64,000 bases of DNA. It comes from an uncultured Leptolinea sp. (GTDB lineage: Bacteria; Chloroflexota; Anaerolineae; Anaerolineales; Anaerolineaceae). The position numbers and the translations under genes are program-made. The stretch spans positions 62,001 through 126,000 of the forward strand of contig CAIKMQ010000032.1 in the NCBI GenBank assembly GCA_903828565.1, in the 5' to 3' direction. Positions 9,649 to 17,768 of this stretch are shown piece after piece. Each line of letters begins with the position of its first letter. The first letter of the stretch is position 1. The notes beneath the pieces are model-generated. The model ran no database searches and was not told where the DNA came from. It saw only the letters and a list, made by a program, of their open reading frames with translations.

Positions 9649-10100
9649 TCTGTTCCTTCCAATAATTCATCAATCTCATCGCGAATGGCTCGTAAATCTC
9701 CCAGTTTCAGATAGACTGAGGCATAGCGGATGTAGGCGATCAAATCCAGTTGTTTCAGTCGATTGATGACGCGGTCCCCGATGACCCTTGAAGGTACCTC
9801 GGGTTTACCCAAGTTCTCAAGATAGCTCTCCACCTCGCCTGCGATATGGTCCATATCATCAGCGGAAACTGGTCGTTTCGCGCAGGCGATCTTAATCCCT
9901 CTCAACAACTTCTCCCGATTGAATTCTTCCCGGCTGCCATCTTGCTTAATGATCAGCGGGATGGAATCCAAAGCCCGTTCAAGGGTGGAAAAACGTAGGT
10001 GGCAACTATCACATTCACGCCGGCGGCGTACTTCACCACGAGCGTCGTGAGAAGTATCCAAAACCCGGGATTCAGCATAACCGCAAAATGGACAACGCAC
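9645..10100 (-). CDS. nrdR: Transcriptional repressor NrdR
   Basis: The 151-residue protein has the standard NrdR layout: an N-terminal zinc finger (CPFCG...CDSCHLRF, residues 3-35) followed by an ATP-cone (about 46-136, starting [16 protein letters not shown]). NrdR senses ATP/dATP and represses ribonucleotide reductase genes by binding paired NrdR boxes. Translation starts at GTG (10100) with AGGAG 7 nt upstream. The stop overlaps the nrdJ start by 4 nt. Two NrdR-box-like palindromes in its own leader suggest autoregulation together with nrdJ. Confidence 0.96.
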   Translation of the reverse strand: MRCPFCGYAESRVLDTSHDARGEVRRRRECDSCHLRFSTLERALDSIPLIIKQDGSREEFNREKLLRGIKIACAKRPVSADDMDHIAGEVESYLENLGKPEVPSRVIGDRVINRLKQLDLIAYIRYASVYLKLGDLRAIRDEIDELLEGTE

Positions 10101-10122
10101 GGTTTTCTCCTGTTACCTGTTA

Positions 10123-10138
10123 CCCCTATATATAGGGG
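10123..10138. promoter_or_regulatory. NrdR box 1 (proximal to nrdR)
   Basis: CCCCTATATATAGGGG is a perfect palindrome, extended to 20 bp as TACCCCTATATATAGGGGTA at 10121-10140. The TATATA core flanked by a dyad matches known NrdR boxes. It lies downstream of the predicted -10 and 20-40 nt before the GTG start. Confidence 0.8.
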
Positions 10139-10152
10139 TAGTAATACTGAAC

Positions 10153-10168
10153 CCCCTTTATATAGGCA
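10153..10168. promoter_or_regulatory. NrdR box 2 (distal)
   Basis: CCCCTTTATATAGGCA is an imperfect copy of box 1, centred exactly 30 bp away, about three helical turns. NrdR normally binds two boxes on the same face of the helix, so the spacing supports a functional pair. Confidence 0.7.
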
Positions 10169-10170
10169 TC

Positions 10171-10188
10171 GTTAGAATTCATTCTAAC
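10171..10188. promoter_or_regulatory. Palindrome overlapping the nrdR -10 element
   Basis: GTTAGAAT-TC-ATTCTAAC is a perfect 8-bp inverted repeat with a 2-bp centre. It covers the predicted -10 (TAGAAT on the minus strand) and differs from the NrdR boxes, so it could be the operator of another regulator. It has no T tract and is not a terminator. Confidence 0.5.
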
Positions 10189-10209
10189 ATGCCAGATTGT
10201 GCTTTACAA
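10181..10209 (-). promoter_or_regulatory. Promoter of nrdR-nrdJ
   Basis: On the minus strand TTGTAA (10204-10209), a 17-bp spacer and TAGAAT (10181-10186) form a good sigma-70-type promoter. Transcription would start near 10174, upstream of both NrdR boxes. Confidence 0.7.
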
Positions 10210-10262
10210 CTCCTTTATCTTAAAGATTTATTACAGTATTGAATTATTTAAGGTGGACCTAG

Positions 10263-10293
10263 AAAAAAGCCGTACGGATTTTCCGTACGGCTT
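10263..10293 (-). terminator. Terminator of the dcw operon after ftsZ
   Basis: AAGCCGTACGG and CCGTACGGCTT form an 11-bp stem with a 5-nt AT loop, followed on the minus strand by TTTTTT. It separates the dcw operon from the nrdR promoter. Confidence 0.92.
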
Positions 10294-10314
10294 GGAATAA
10301 CCTACAGCTTGAGA

Positions 10315-11478
10315 TTAGCGGTTGTTATTCTGACCCTGTTTTTCACGACGGCGAATGAAAGCCGGCACATCGGTGTCATCTGTATTCATGGTGCGCGGTG
10401 TGTATTCCATTGCCGCCTGGATCGGACGATCCAGAGTAACGGGTTTATCTGCTGACAGTGCCTGCTGTACAGTCGCAAGGATAGCAGGCTTCTCTTCTCT
10501 CCGCGGGAAACTAAGGGTACCGGCGTTATCAAAACCTGTGGCGATGACAGTGATGCGCAGGTCGTCACGCATCTCCTTGTCGATCACGGCACCGAAGATC
10601 AGGTTCACGTCAGGGTGGGCAGTTTCTCGGATGATGGCCGCAGCCTGATCGACTTCGTAGAGGGTCAGCCCGGGACCACCGGTAATATTGAAGAGGATAC
10701 CACGGGCACCATTGATGGTGATATCCAGGAGTTCGCTGGCAATGGCTTGCTCAGCAGCCACACGAGCCCGATCCTCACCGGATGCCATGCCTACAGCCAT
10801 GAGGGCTGCTCCACCTTCTGACATAATGGTGCGGACATCTGCGAAGTCCAGGTTGATCAAACCAGGAACCGTGATTACTTCGGATATCCCTTTGACACCC
10901 TGTCGTAAGACATCATCAGCTTTGGTGAAAGCTTCGGTCATACTGACACGCTTGTCGACAATGCTGAGAAGGCGGTCATTGGGAATGACTATCAGGGTAT
11001 CGGCATGCTCTTTCAGGCGATTGATGCCTTCTTCAGCGCGTTTTGTCCGGGGTGATCCTTCCCAGCCGAATGGGCGGGTGACCACGCCGATGGTGAGGGC
11101 ACCACATTCATGAGCTATCTGGGCAATGATCGGGGCAGCGCCAGTTCCTGAGCCACCACCCATCCCAGCTGTGATGAAGACCATGTCTGTGCCTTTTAGG
11201 ACTTCATACAGTTCTTCTGCGGATTCTTCTGCGGCCTTTCGGCCAATTTCAGGGTTACCGCCAGAGCCTAAACCGCGGGTGGTCTTGTCACCAATGCGGA
11301 CTCGCTGGGGTGCCTTCGACATGGAGAGTGCCTGAGCATCCGTGTTGACTGCCACGAATTCGATGCCTTGCATGCCTTCTTCCAGCATGCGGTCAACTGC
11401 ATTGCAGCCGCCGCCACCGACTCCTACTACTTTGATACGTGCAAAGGATTCCTGTGATGATTGAGCGTGAGCGTCCAT
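10315..11478 (-). CDS. ftsZ: Cell division protein FtsZ
   Basis: FtsZ is the tubulin-like GTPase that forms the Z ring. The 387-residue product has the nucleotide-binding GGGGCN loop, the tubulin signature [10 protein letters not shown] and the T7-loop segment NLDFADV. It ends with a C-terminal peptide (DVPAFIRRR) of the type that binds FtsA and other partners. The track starts at 11640 inside ftsA; the ATG at 11478 is chosen because GAGGAG lies just upstream and the preceding residues are not FtsZ-like. It is the last gene of the dcw operon, 53 nt after ftsA. Confidence 0.97.
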   Translation of the reverse strand: MDAHAQSSQESFARIKVVGVGGGGCNAVDRMLEEGMQGIEFVAVNTDAQALSMSKAPQRVRIGDKTTRGLGSGGNPEIGRKAAEESAEELYEVLKGTDMVFITAGMGGGSGTGAAPIIAQIAHECGALTIGVVTRPFGWEGSPRTKRAEEGINRLKEHADTLIVIPNDRLLSIVDKRVSMTEAFTKADDVLRQGVKGISEVITVPGLINLDFADVRTIMSEGGAALMAVGMASGEDRARVAAEQAIASELLDITINGARGILFNITGGPGLTLYEVDQAAAIIRETAHPDVNLIFGAVIDKEMRDDLRITVIATGFDNAGTLSFPRREEKPAILATVQQALSADKPVTLDRPIQAAMEYTPRTMNTDDTDVPAFIRRREKQGQNNNR

Positions 11479-11531
11479 TTTATTCTCCTCTTTTTCCTTG
11501 TTAAACACATTTGTAAATCCGATACCACCTT

Positions 11532-12758
11532 TTATGGAAGCAGGCGTTTCAGCAATTCCATCAACTTTTTCCACACAGGTCCATGAGTGAGCGGTCCATG
11601 GCTGGGAGGAAGGACGGTATCGGACATCAACAATGCCCAAAACAGCAAGCCAACACTGGTGGAAAATGCGGGAGTGAGAAGCTGGTCGGAAAGCCCCAGC
11701 AGGTTTTCAGGTCTTGCCACTCTCACAGGTACTCCCATGACCTGGGTAGCGAGGGTGCGGATCCCTGGCAGATTGCTTGTTCCTCCGGTGAGCACCATCC
11801 CGGCAGGAAGCAGTCCATCAAACCCTGAACGTTTGATCTCTTGCAGTAATAAGGTAAAAATCTCTTCAACTCGGGCTTCAATGATCTCTGTCAATTCAAG
11901 TTTAGATCGTGTAACCGGCGCATCTTCACCGAAAGCGCGGATGGTGAAATTTTCCTCTGGGCTGACCTCAGCCATCACGCTGAACCCGTGCTGCAATTTG
12001 ATCTCTTCCGCTTCTGCCAGCGGAACTTTCAAACCATGGGCGATATCATTGGTAATATTGTTGCCACCCAGGGGTAAAACCATGGTATGCCAGACATCTC
12101 CGTCAACATAGACGGCAATACTGGTAGTGCCTGCACCAATATCGCAGACCACCGCTCCCATCTGGCGTTCGGTTTCGGAGAGCACTACTTCCCCGGCTGC
12201 CAGAGGATTTAGAACGAACTGAGCGGGAATTACACCGGCAGAGTGAACCGCCTGGCGGATGTTTTCAACCGTGGCTGAAGCTGCAGTGATGATATGCGCT
12301 TCCACTTCCAACCTGAAGCCATGCATTCCAATCGGCATATGGATGCCGTCCTGGCCGTCCACAGTAAAACTGCGTTGGATGACATGTATAATCTCGCGGT
12401 TATGCGGAATGGCAACAGCTTGCGCTGCTTCGAGAGCGCGGGCGATATCCGCGCGATCGATCACTCTTCCTGCAATTCCGACCACGCCGCGGCTGTTGAT
12501 AGAAGAAATATGCGACCCGGAAAGGCTGACGATTGCGGATGTGATCTCTAAACCAGATGAACGTTCAGCTTTTTGTATGGATCTGGTGATAGATTGGGTC
12601 GCGGCCGTTATATCAATGACCGTCCCGCGTTTGATCCCCAGGGAAGGTTCAATCCCTGTCCCCAGAATGCGCAATGATTTTTCTCCTTCAACCCGTGCCA
12701 CCAGGGTACAGATCTTGGAGGTGCCAATATCTAATCCCACTACAATTTGTTCTTCCAT
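11532..12758 (-). CDS. ftsA: Cell division protein FtsA
   Basis: FtsA is the actin-like protein that tethers FtsZ to the membrane. The product (408 residues) begins [16 protein letters not shown] (phosphate-1 motif), has the SHS2-type 1C insertion with INSRGVVGI, an ATP-binding [12 protein letters not shown] motif, and a basic-hydrophobic C-terminal helix ([13 protein letters not shown]) suited as amphipathic membrane anchor. The ATG at 12758 has GGAG 5 nt upstream and follows the ftsQ stop by 2 nt; the track's GTG at 12764 overlaps ftsQ and lacks a site. Confidence 0.96.
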   Translation of the reverse strand: MEEQIVVGLDIGTSKICTLVARVEGEKSLRILGTGIEPSLGIKRGTVIDITAATQSITRSIQKAERSSGLEITSAIVSLSGSHISSINSRGVVGIAGRVIDRADIARALEAAQAVAIPHNREIIHVIQRSFTVDGQDGIHMPIGMHGFRLEVEAHIITAASATVENIRQAVHSAGVIPAQFVLNPLAAGEVVLSETERQMGAVVCDIGAGTTSIAVYVDGDVWHTMVLPLGGNNITNDIAHGLKVPLAEAEEIKLQHGFSVMAEVSPEENFTIRAFGEDAPVTRSKLELTEIIEARVEEIFTLLLQEIKRSGFDGLLPAGMVLTGGTSNLPGIRTLATQVMGVPVRVARPENLLGLSDQLLTPAFSTSVGLLFWALLMSDTVLPPSHGPLTHGPVWKKLMELLKRLLP

Positions 12759-12760
12759 AC

Positions 12761-13804
12761 TCACTCCATCCGAAAATACGGTGCGTAGATGTTTTCCATG
12801 GAGATCAAATCGGGGTGAATACCTCTCCTGGATAATTCCTCTACAACTACCGCATAAGCTGCAAGTTTTTCTGACATTTCAGCCGGTGTCAGCCCAAAAT
12901 ACACTTCCCAGCCATTGGGATCTGCCCAGCCGATGCCATAGGTGGGATCATAGATCAGTGAAACACCAGCAGGCGCCTGGTTTGCCATACCTTGAATAGC
13001 AGGGATCAGGTTGGGGTCGATGAATTTTGGCGTCGGTGCTTCTTCTACCTGAAGAGAAGGAGCCAGGCTGGATGGCACCAGTAAACTGGCCAGTGGTTTG
13101 CTGCTTTCCTGTCTGACCAGGCTCAGGTTATAGCCACCTGAGGGAGGGTTTCCATTCGCGAATATGGTCGTTAATCCCTCTGCTTCACCCTTCGGTTCAA
13201 ATGCTACGCCATCTGCCGATATCCAGCGTAGATCGCTATCCTGTTCCCAGATAAGAACCGGAACACGTTCTGTGATGCGAACAGAAACTGTCGCAGGGAA
13301 ACCGATGGAAACATTGGCTTTTTCAACTACCGGATAAGTGTTTTTTACGATATTTTCCAGTGAGTTCGGGCTGAGCGTCAATACATTCTTCCCTGTGACA
13401 GCCAGAATGCTTTCCATTTCTTCATTCGTAATCCGGTCCCCGCCCCGCAAGGAGACCTTGCTGACATTGAAGAATGGTGATGAAAGGAAAGTGTAGATTA
13501 GGAAAGCGGAGACAATAAAGATAGAAGCAGAGACCACTCGCCAACCCGGATTGAAAATCGGGATGGAGGGTAGGCGAAATTCCTTCCCATTGGCAGAGCG
13601 GAAGAATATCCGGCGGCGGGTACGCTGGCGAGGTTTCTGAATGATGGGCAGCATGGTGTCGCCTGTGCGGGATTGAATGGCGGGTTGATATTCAGCCGGG
13701 CGTTTTACAATATCTGTGGCTGTCGTGACCCGCTGATCCATCTCATGCAGGCGCCTTGCGCGGACTTGCTCGGCGCGCGACATATATCTTCTCTCAGGGC
13801 TCAT
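12761..13804 (-). CDS. ftsQ: Cell division protein FtsQ/DivIB
   Basis: The 347-residue protein has a long basic cytoplasmic N-terminus (1-95), one TM helix (VVSASIFIVSAFLIYTFL, about 98-115), then a POTRA domain starting FNVSKVSLRGGDRITNEEM and a beta domain ending near the C-terminus. FtsQ links the early and late divisome and interacts with FtsB/L. The N-terminal extension is longer than in E. coli. A Pro/Ser-rich segment near residues 230-255 interrupts the beta domain. The ATG overlaps the ddl stop by 4 nt. Confidence 0.9.
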   Translation of the reverse strand: MSPERRYMSRAEQVRARRLHEMDQRVTTATDIVKRPAEYQPAIQSRTGDTMLPIIQKPRQRTRRRIFFRSANGKEFRLPSIPIFNPGWRVVSASIFIVSAFLIYTFLSSPFFNVSKVSLRGGDRITNEEMESILAVTGKNVLTLSPNSLENIVKNTYPVVEKANVSIGFPATVSVRITERVPVLIWEQDSDLRWISADGVAFEPKGEAEGLTTIFANGNPPSGGYNLSLVRQESSKPLASLLVPSSLAPSLQVEEAPTPKFIDPNLIPAIQGMANQAPAGVSLIYDPTYGIGWADPNGWEVYFGLTPAEMSEKLAAYAVVVEELSRRGIHPDLISMENIYAPYFRME

Positions 13805-14919
13805 GATCCCCTCCCATAGGTGCGCACCGTACGGTCGCGCTCGGCTTTGCGATCCATGCCCAGTTCGATCAATCGGTCCACCAGCCGGGGGTAAGTAAGC
13901 CCAGAGGCTTCCCAGAGTTTTGGGTACATGGAGATGCTGGTAAAGCCAGGGATCGTATTGATCTCATTCAGGTAGATCTCCCCGGTGTCATTGTCCAGGA
14001 AAAAGTCTGCCCGCGCCATACCGGCGCAATCAGCAGCCTGGTAGGCTTTGATTGCCAGCTGTTGGATCCGGGCTGTTTGATCGGAGGAAATGGCAGCGGG
14101 GATCAGCAAGTCCGATTTGTCATCCAAATACTTGGCAGCATAGGAATAGAAATCAGCATTTGGATTGATCTCACCGGGAACTGAAGCTTGAGGGCGATCA
14201 TTCCCCAGCACACTTACTTCGATCTCACGCGCATTTACGCCCATTTCGATCAGGATACGGCGATCGTAGCGTGCGGCATCGATTAAACCTTCCTGCAGGT
14301 CGGATCTGTTCCGGCATTTACTGACACCCACGGATGATCCCATGTTCGCGGGCTTGACGAATAACGGATAGCGGGAGAGCTTCTCCGCGGCTTTGATGAT
14401 GGCAGGCAGGTCATTTTCGACCTCCACACGAGTGGCAAGGATGTAAGGAACCATCGGAATGCCATTGGCACGCAGGACATCTTTGAACAAGGCTTTATCC
14501 ATAGCAGCGGAAGAGCCTAACACGCCAGCCCCGACATAAGCGACATCTGCCATTTCTAGAAGCCCCTGAAGTGTGCCGTCCTCTCCGTATGTGCCATGCA
14601 GGACGGGAAAAACAACATCCATCTTGGTAATCCATGTGAGCTTCTCCCCATCCGGGGATGAAGTTACCTGGAAGAGGCCGGGACGCGAAGGATCACCTAA
14701 GATGGCAGCACCGGGAAGGTGGGATATATCGTTTTGCTCAAGGGCTTCGAGCACATTCGCCCCTGTCACCCAGCGACCGGAACTTGTAATGCCGACCTGG
14801 TGGATATTGTAACGGGTAGTATCTATGACACTCAGCACGGATCGCGCTGAGCGTAAAGAGACTGCATGTTCGCCGCTTCTGCCACCAAATATCACTACCA
14901 GATCAATTTTGCTTGCCAT
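13801..14919 (-). CDS. ddl: D-alanine--D-alanine ligase
   Basis: This ATP-grasp enzyme makes D-Ala-D-Ala for the peptidoglycan stem peptide. The 372-residue product has the N-terminal VVIFGGRSGEHAVSL motif, VLHGTYGEDGTLQGLLE, the substrate loop region FVKPANMGSSVGVSK, and the Mg-binding NEINTIPGFTSISMYPKLW near the C-terminus. Length and motifs are those of the family. It overlaps murB by 17 nt upstream and ftsQ by 4 nt downstream, as expected for translational coupling within the dcw operon. Confidence 0.97.
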   Translation of the reverse strand: MASKIDLVVIFGGRSGEHAVSLRSARSVLSVIDTTRYNIHQVGITSSGRWVTGANVLEALEQNDISHLPGAAILGDPSRPGLFQVTSSPDGEKLTWITKMDVVFPVLHGTYGEDGTLQGLLEMADVAYVGAGVLGSSAAMDKALFKDVLRANGIPMVPYILATRVEVENDLPAIIKAAEKLSRYPLFVKPANMGSSVGVSKCRNRSDLQEGLIDAARYDRRILIEMGVNAREIEVSVLGNDRPQASVPGEINPNADFYSYAAKYLDDKSDLLIPAAISSDQTARIQQLAIKAYQAADCAGMARADFFLDNDTGEIYLNEINTIPGFTSISMYPKLWEASGLTYPRLVDRLIELGMDRKAERDRTVRTYGRGS

Positions 14920-15847
14920 GATGATTCTCCTGCGAAAAATTACCGATCATTTCAATTTCTGTTTCCAATGCGATGCCAAACTGACGAAGGACTTCTGTTT
15001 GGACATGGCAGATGAGGTGGTAATAATCATCTGCCGAGGCATTCTGCGCGTTGATAAAGAAATTCGCGTGTTTCTCACTGACAGCAGCACCACCAATGGT
15101 GAAACCTTTCAAACCTGCGGCTTCTACCAACCTGCCGGCATGATCTCCCACCGGGTTCTTGAAGATCGAACCCAGGTTGGCTCCCGGGGGCTGGGTTGCT
15201 TTTCGACGGTTGTTGAAGGTCGTCATAAGCGCGCGAATCTCCTCTTCCGGTTTCCTTTCCAGACGGAGGGTCGCCTGAAGGACCACCTCCGGTTCGGTGG
15301 ATCGTTTCAGGATACTGGTGCGATACCCATACTCAAAACGTGGGCATGGCCAGGATTCCGTTTTTCCATTTTGGTGCAATATGCTTGCCGATTCAAGAAC
15401 GGAAGCCATTTCAGCGCCATGAGCACCGGCATTTCCATATACAGCACCGCCCAATGTGCCGGGGATCCCGCCCGCCCATTCGAAACCACCCAGTTCATGT
15501 TCAGCCAGAAGACGTGCGAGTTTGACCAGATTGAACCCCGAATCAGCGATGACCAGAGGTATCTGACCATCCAGATGGTATTCGATCTCGCAGGTTTTAT
15601 TCACTATGATCAAGCCCTGGAAGCCAGAATCGCTGATCAATAAATTCGATCCTTCACCGATGAGGTGATAGGGTGTATTTGTGGACCATACTGCCAGCAG
15701 CGCCTGAAACAGTGCCTGGCGGGTATCAGCAATGAAAAGCGCTTCTGCCGGGCCGCCGATGCGAGCTGTTGTGTAGCGTGCCAGACTGACAGAACGCAGC
15801 AAACGGCCGCCTAGCATTTCATTCAGGGGCGCCATGCGATCAGTCAT
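14903..15847 (-). CDS. murB: UDP-N-acetylenolpyruvoylglucosamine reductase MurB
   Basis: MurB is an FAD-dependent reductase producing UDP-N-acetylmuramate. The 314-residue protein carries the FAD-binding signatures YTTARIGGPAEALF and LIGEGSNLLISD, the segment GGFEWAGGIPGTLGGAVYGNAGAHG, and the catalytic-region PPGANLGSIFKNP, whose serine serves as proton donor in type II (short) MurB enzymes. The C-terminus has the typical VSEKHANFFIN. The ATG at 15847 overlaps the murC stop by 8 nt. Confidence 0.96.
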   Translation of the reverse strand: MTDRMAPLNEMLGGRLLRSVSLARYTTARIGGPAEALFIADTRQALFQALLAVWSTNTPYHLIGEGSNLLISDSGFQGLIIVNKTCEIEYHLDGQIPLVIADSGFNLVKLARLLAEHELGGFEWAGGIPGTLGGAVYGNAGAHGAEMASVLESASILHQNGKTESWPCPRFEYGYRTSILKRSTEPEVVLQATLRLERKPEEEIRALMTTFNNRRKATQPPGANLGSIFKNPVGDHAGRLVEAAGLKGFTIGGAAVSEKHANFFINAQNASADDYYHLICHVQTEVLRQFGIALETEIEMIGNFSQENHHGKQN

Positions 15848-17231
15848 TCTGCGATCCCTTCAAATCGGCTGCCAGGGCGGGGTTAATCTCCACAGCATCA
15901 CCTGCGGAAAGCACGATCACAACATCGCCCGGCTGTAATTCCTGTTTCAGAAGGGGAACCACTTCCATGTATCCGTGAATGAAGCGGGTTCGGGCGGAAT
16001 CCATCTGATCTACCAGTTCTTTCGATGAGAATGCTTCCTTTGGTTCGCGAGAGGCATAGATCTCCGTTATGAATACCTGGTCGGCATCGGAAAAAGCATG
16101 GGTGAATTCTGAGCGGAGCAGTCGGGTGCGGGAGTAGGTATGAGGCTGCCAGATGGCATAAATGCGAGCCTGCTGAAAGCGGGAACGGACAGCAGCGAGG
16201 GTGGTTCGGATCTCGGTGGGGTGATGCGCATAGTCATCGATCAAAGTGATGCCGTGCACAACCTCTGTAATTTCGAAACGCCGACCAGTACCGGTAAAAG
16301 AGGCGACGTGATGTGCAGCCGATTGAATATCCAGGTCTAATATGTGTGCTGCTGCCAGGGCAGCCAGCGCGTTCTGAATATTGTGCTTGCCGGGTAGGGC
16401 AAGGGTGATGTTTTGTGAGAGTATATGGCTTTCAGCACCTACCCGCTGCCAGACATCCAGAGTAAAGTAACCATCTGCTGAAAGTCGGATATTTCGGGCT
16501 TGATAATCATTCCAGGATTCCAATCCATAGGTTTGGCAGGGAATATTGGCCGCTAATAGGTCTTTTGAGAATTTGAGCAGATCAGGTTGATCTCCACACA
16601 CGAGAACAGTTCCGCCAACGCGGATGGAGGAGGCAAATTCGAAGAACGCCTGCCGGTACTCCTGGAAGGTCGGGTAAATATCGGGATGATCAAGTTCGAG
16701 ATAGGTGATCACAGCGATGTTGGGGTTGAGACCGAGGAACATGCGGTCGTATTCATCCGCTTCGATCACGAAGAAACCACCCTTGCCGGCATGTGCATTG
16801 GTTCCCAACTGCTGGACAGTACCGCCGACAATAAACGAAGGGTCTAGCTCCATCTGATGGAGCATATAAGAGATCATACCGGTGGTCGTCGTTTTCCCGT
16901 GGGTACCGGCAATGGCGATGGATACCTTATCTTGCATGAACTGACCGAGGAAATCCGAACGCTTGAGAACGGGAATACCTGCGGTGTAGGCTGCCTGAAC
17001 CTCAGGGTTATCATCCCCAATCGCTGAAGAACGAACGACAATGTCCGCACCTGCGATATTTTCTGCCTGATGACCGATGTAAACTTGGATACCATCCCTG
17101 ACGAGAGCATCTGCCAGCGGGCCCTGTGTCTGGTCGGATCCGGAAACCATATAGTCGCTTTCGTGCAACAGGCGGGCGATGGCCGACAACCCTGTGCCAC
17201 CAATACCAATGAGGTGTATGTGTTGTTTCAT
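15840..17231 (-). CDS. murC: UDP-N-acetylmuramate--L-alanine ligase MurC
   Basis: MurC adds the first amino acid to UDP-MurNAc. The 463-residue product starts MKQHIHLIGIGGTGLSAIA, has the ATP-binding GTHGKTTTTGM, the conserved EADEYDRMFLGLNP and the ligase motif DDYAHHPTEI. The track start at 17300 lies inside the preceding gene; ATG 17231 begins at the usual MurC N-terminus and overlaps the CvpA-like stop in an ATGA arrangement. Confidence 0.97.
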   Translation of the reverse strand: MKQHIHLIGIGGTGLSAIARLLHESDYMVSGSDQTQGPLADALVRDGIQVYIGHQAENIAGADIVVRSSAIGDDNPEVQAAYTAGIPVLKRSDFLGQFMQDKVSIAIAGTHGKTTTTGMISYMLHQMELDPSFIVGGTVQQLGTNAHAGKGGFFVIEADEYDRMFLGLNPNIAVITYLELDHPDIYPTFQEYRQAFFEFASSIRVGGTVLVCGDQPDLLKFSKDLLAANIPCQTYGLESWNDYQARNIRLSADGYFTLDVWQRVGAESHILSQNITLALPGKHNIQNALAALAAAHILDLDIQSAAHHVASFTGTGRRFEITEVVHGITLIDDYAHHPTEIRTTLAAVRSRFQQARIYAIWQPHTYSRTRLLRSEFTHAFSDADQVFITEIYASREPKEAFSSKELVDQMDSARTRFIHGYMEVVPLLKQELQPGDVVIVLSAGDAVEINPALAADLKGSQND

Positions 17232-17767
17232 AGGAACACCACGATCAGGCCAATGAGACCTACGGCCGAAACGAAATAAACCAACGGTGCTCCCAACCAT
17301 ACGGGAGGTAGGATGGTCAGTAAACGCAGGGCGGCATCACCGGCAGCGCTGCCTGAATCTGGTGAGAGGATGGATTGGAAGGGATAGTCCGCGTGGTGCA
17401 TGTAGAACCACAAGGATCCGAATAGCAGAAATCCATTCAATGCGCCGAGTGTCAGGCCGACCAAGCGATCCGCGAACGATCCACGAATGAGGCGGGGAGA
17501 GGTGGAAACTCGCGGCAGGTTAGGAGTGCGGTATCCCAGGAAGGCGGCCAGTGCCAGTAGGGCAGAACGGAGGATGACGTTTCCGCCGTGCAGCAGGTCC
17601 GTTACCAGATCATCGACAGCCGGGAGGAATTCCTGCATCAGGGTGACCATGCAAATTCCAATTACCAGGCTGAATGCCAGTAAAAGCTCCCTAGCCCAAC
17701 CGCGGTTCATACCGATGATGGCGAACAAAAGGATAAAGCACCAGAAGAGGAAGGACAGGCTGACCAT
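17228..17767 (-). CDS. CvpA-like integral membrane protein inside the dcw operon
   Basis: The protein (179 residues from ATG 17767) has four likely TM segments: residues 2-18, 26-45, a third near NVILRSALLALAAFLGY and a fourth near VGLTLGALNGFLLFGSLWF, plus a very hydrophobic C-terminus. The N-terminal FAIIGMNRGWARELLLAFSLVIG and the later FADRLVGLTLGALNGFLLFG resemble the repeated GxxRGxxRE / DRxxGxxxGxxxG pattern of CvpA-type proteins. It sits between murG and murC with a 1-nt gap and a 4-nt overlap, so it is surely co-expressed with them. The family call is tentative; a role in envelope assembly is inferred from position only. Confidence 0.7.
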   Translation of the reverse strand: MVSLSFLFWCFILLFAIIGMNRGWARELLLAFSLVIGICMVTLMQEFLPAVDDLVTDLLHGGNVILRSALLALAAFLGYRTPNLPRVSTSPRLIRGSFADRLVGLTLGALNGFLLFGSLWFYMHHADYPFQSILSPDSGSAAGDAALRLLTILPPVWLGAPLVYFVSAVGLIGLIVVFL

Positions 17768-17768
17768 A

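Noticed and set aside
12259-12999. 246-aa plus-strand ORF
   Set aside because: Antisense shadow of ftsA and ftsQ; low-complexity composition and no domain.
14825-15643. 272-aa plus-strand ORF
   Set aside because: Antisense shadow of ddl and murB, both strongly supported.
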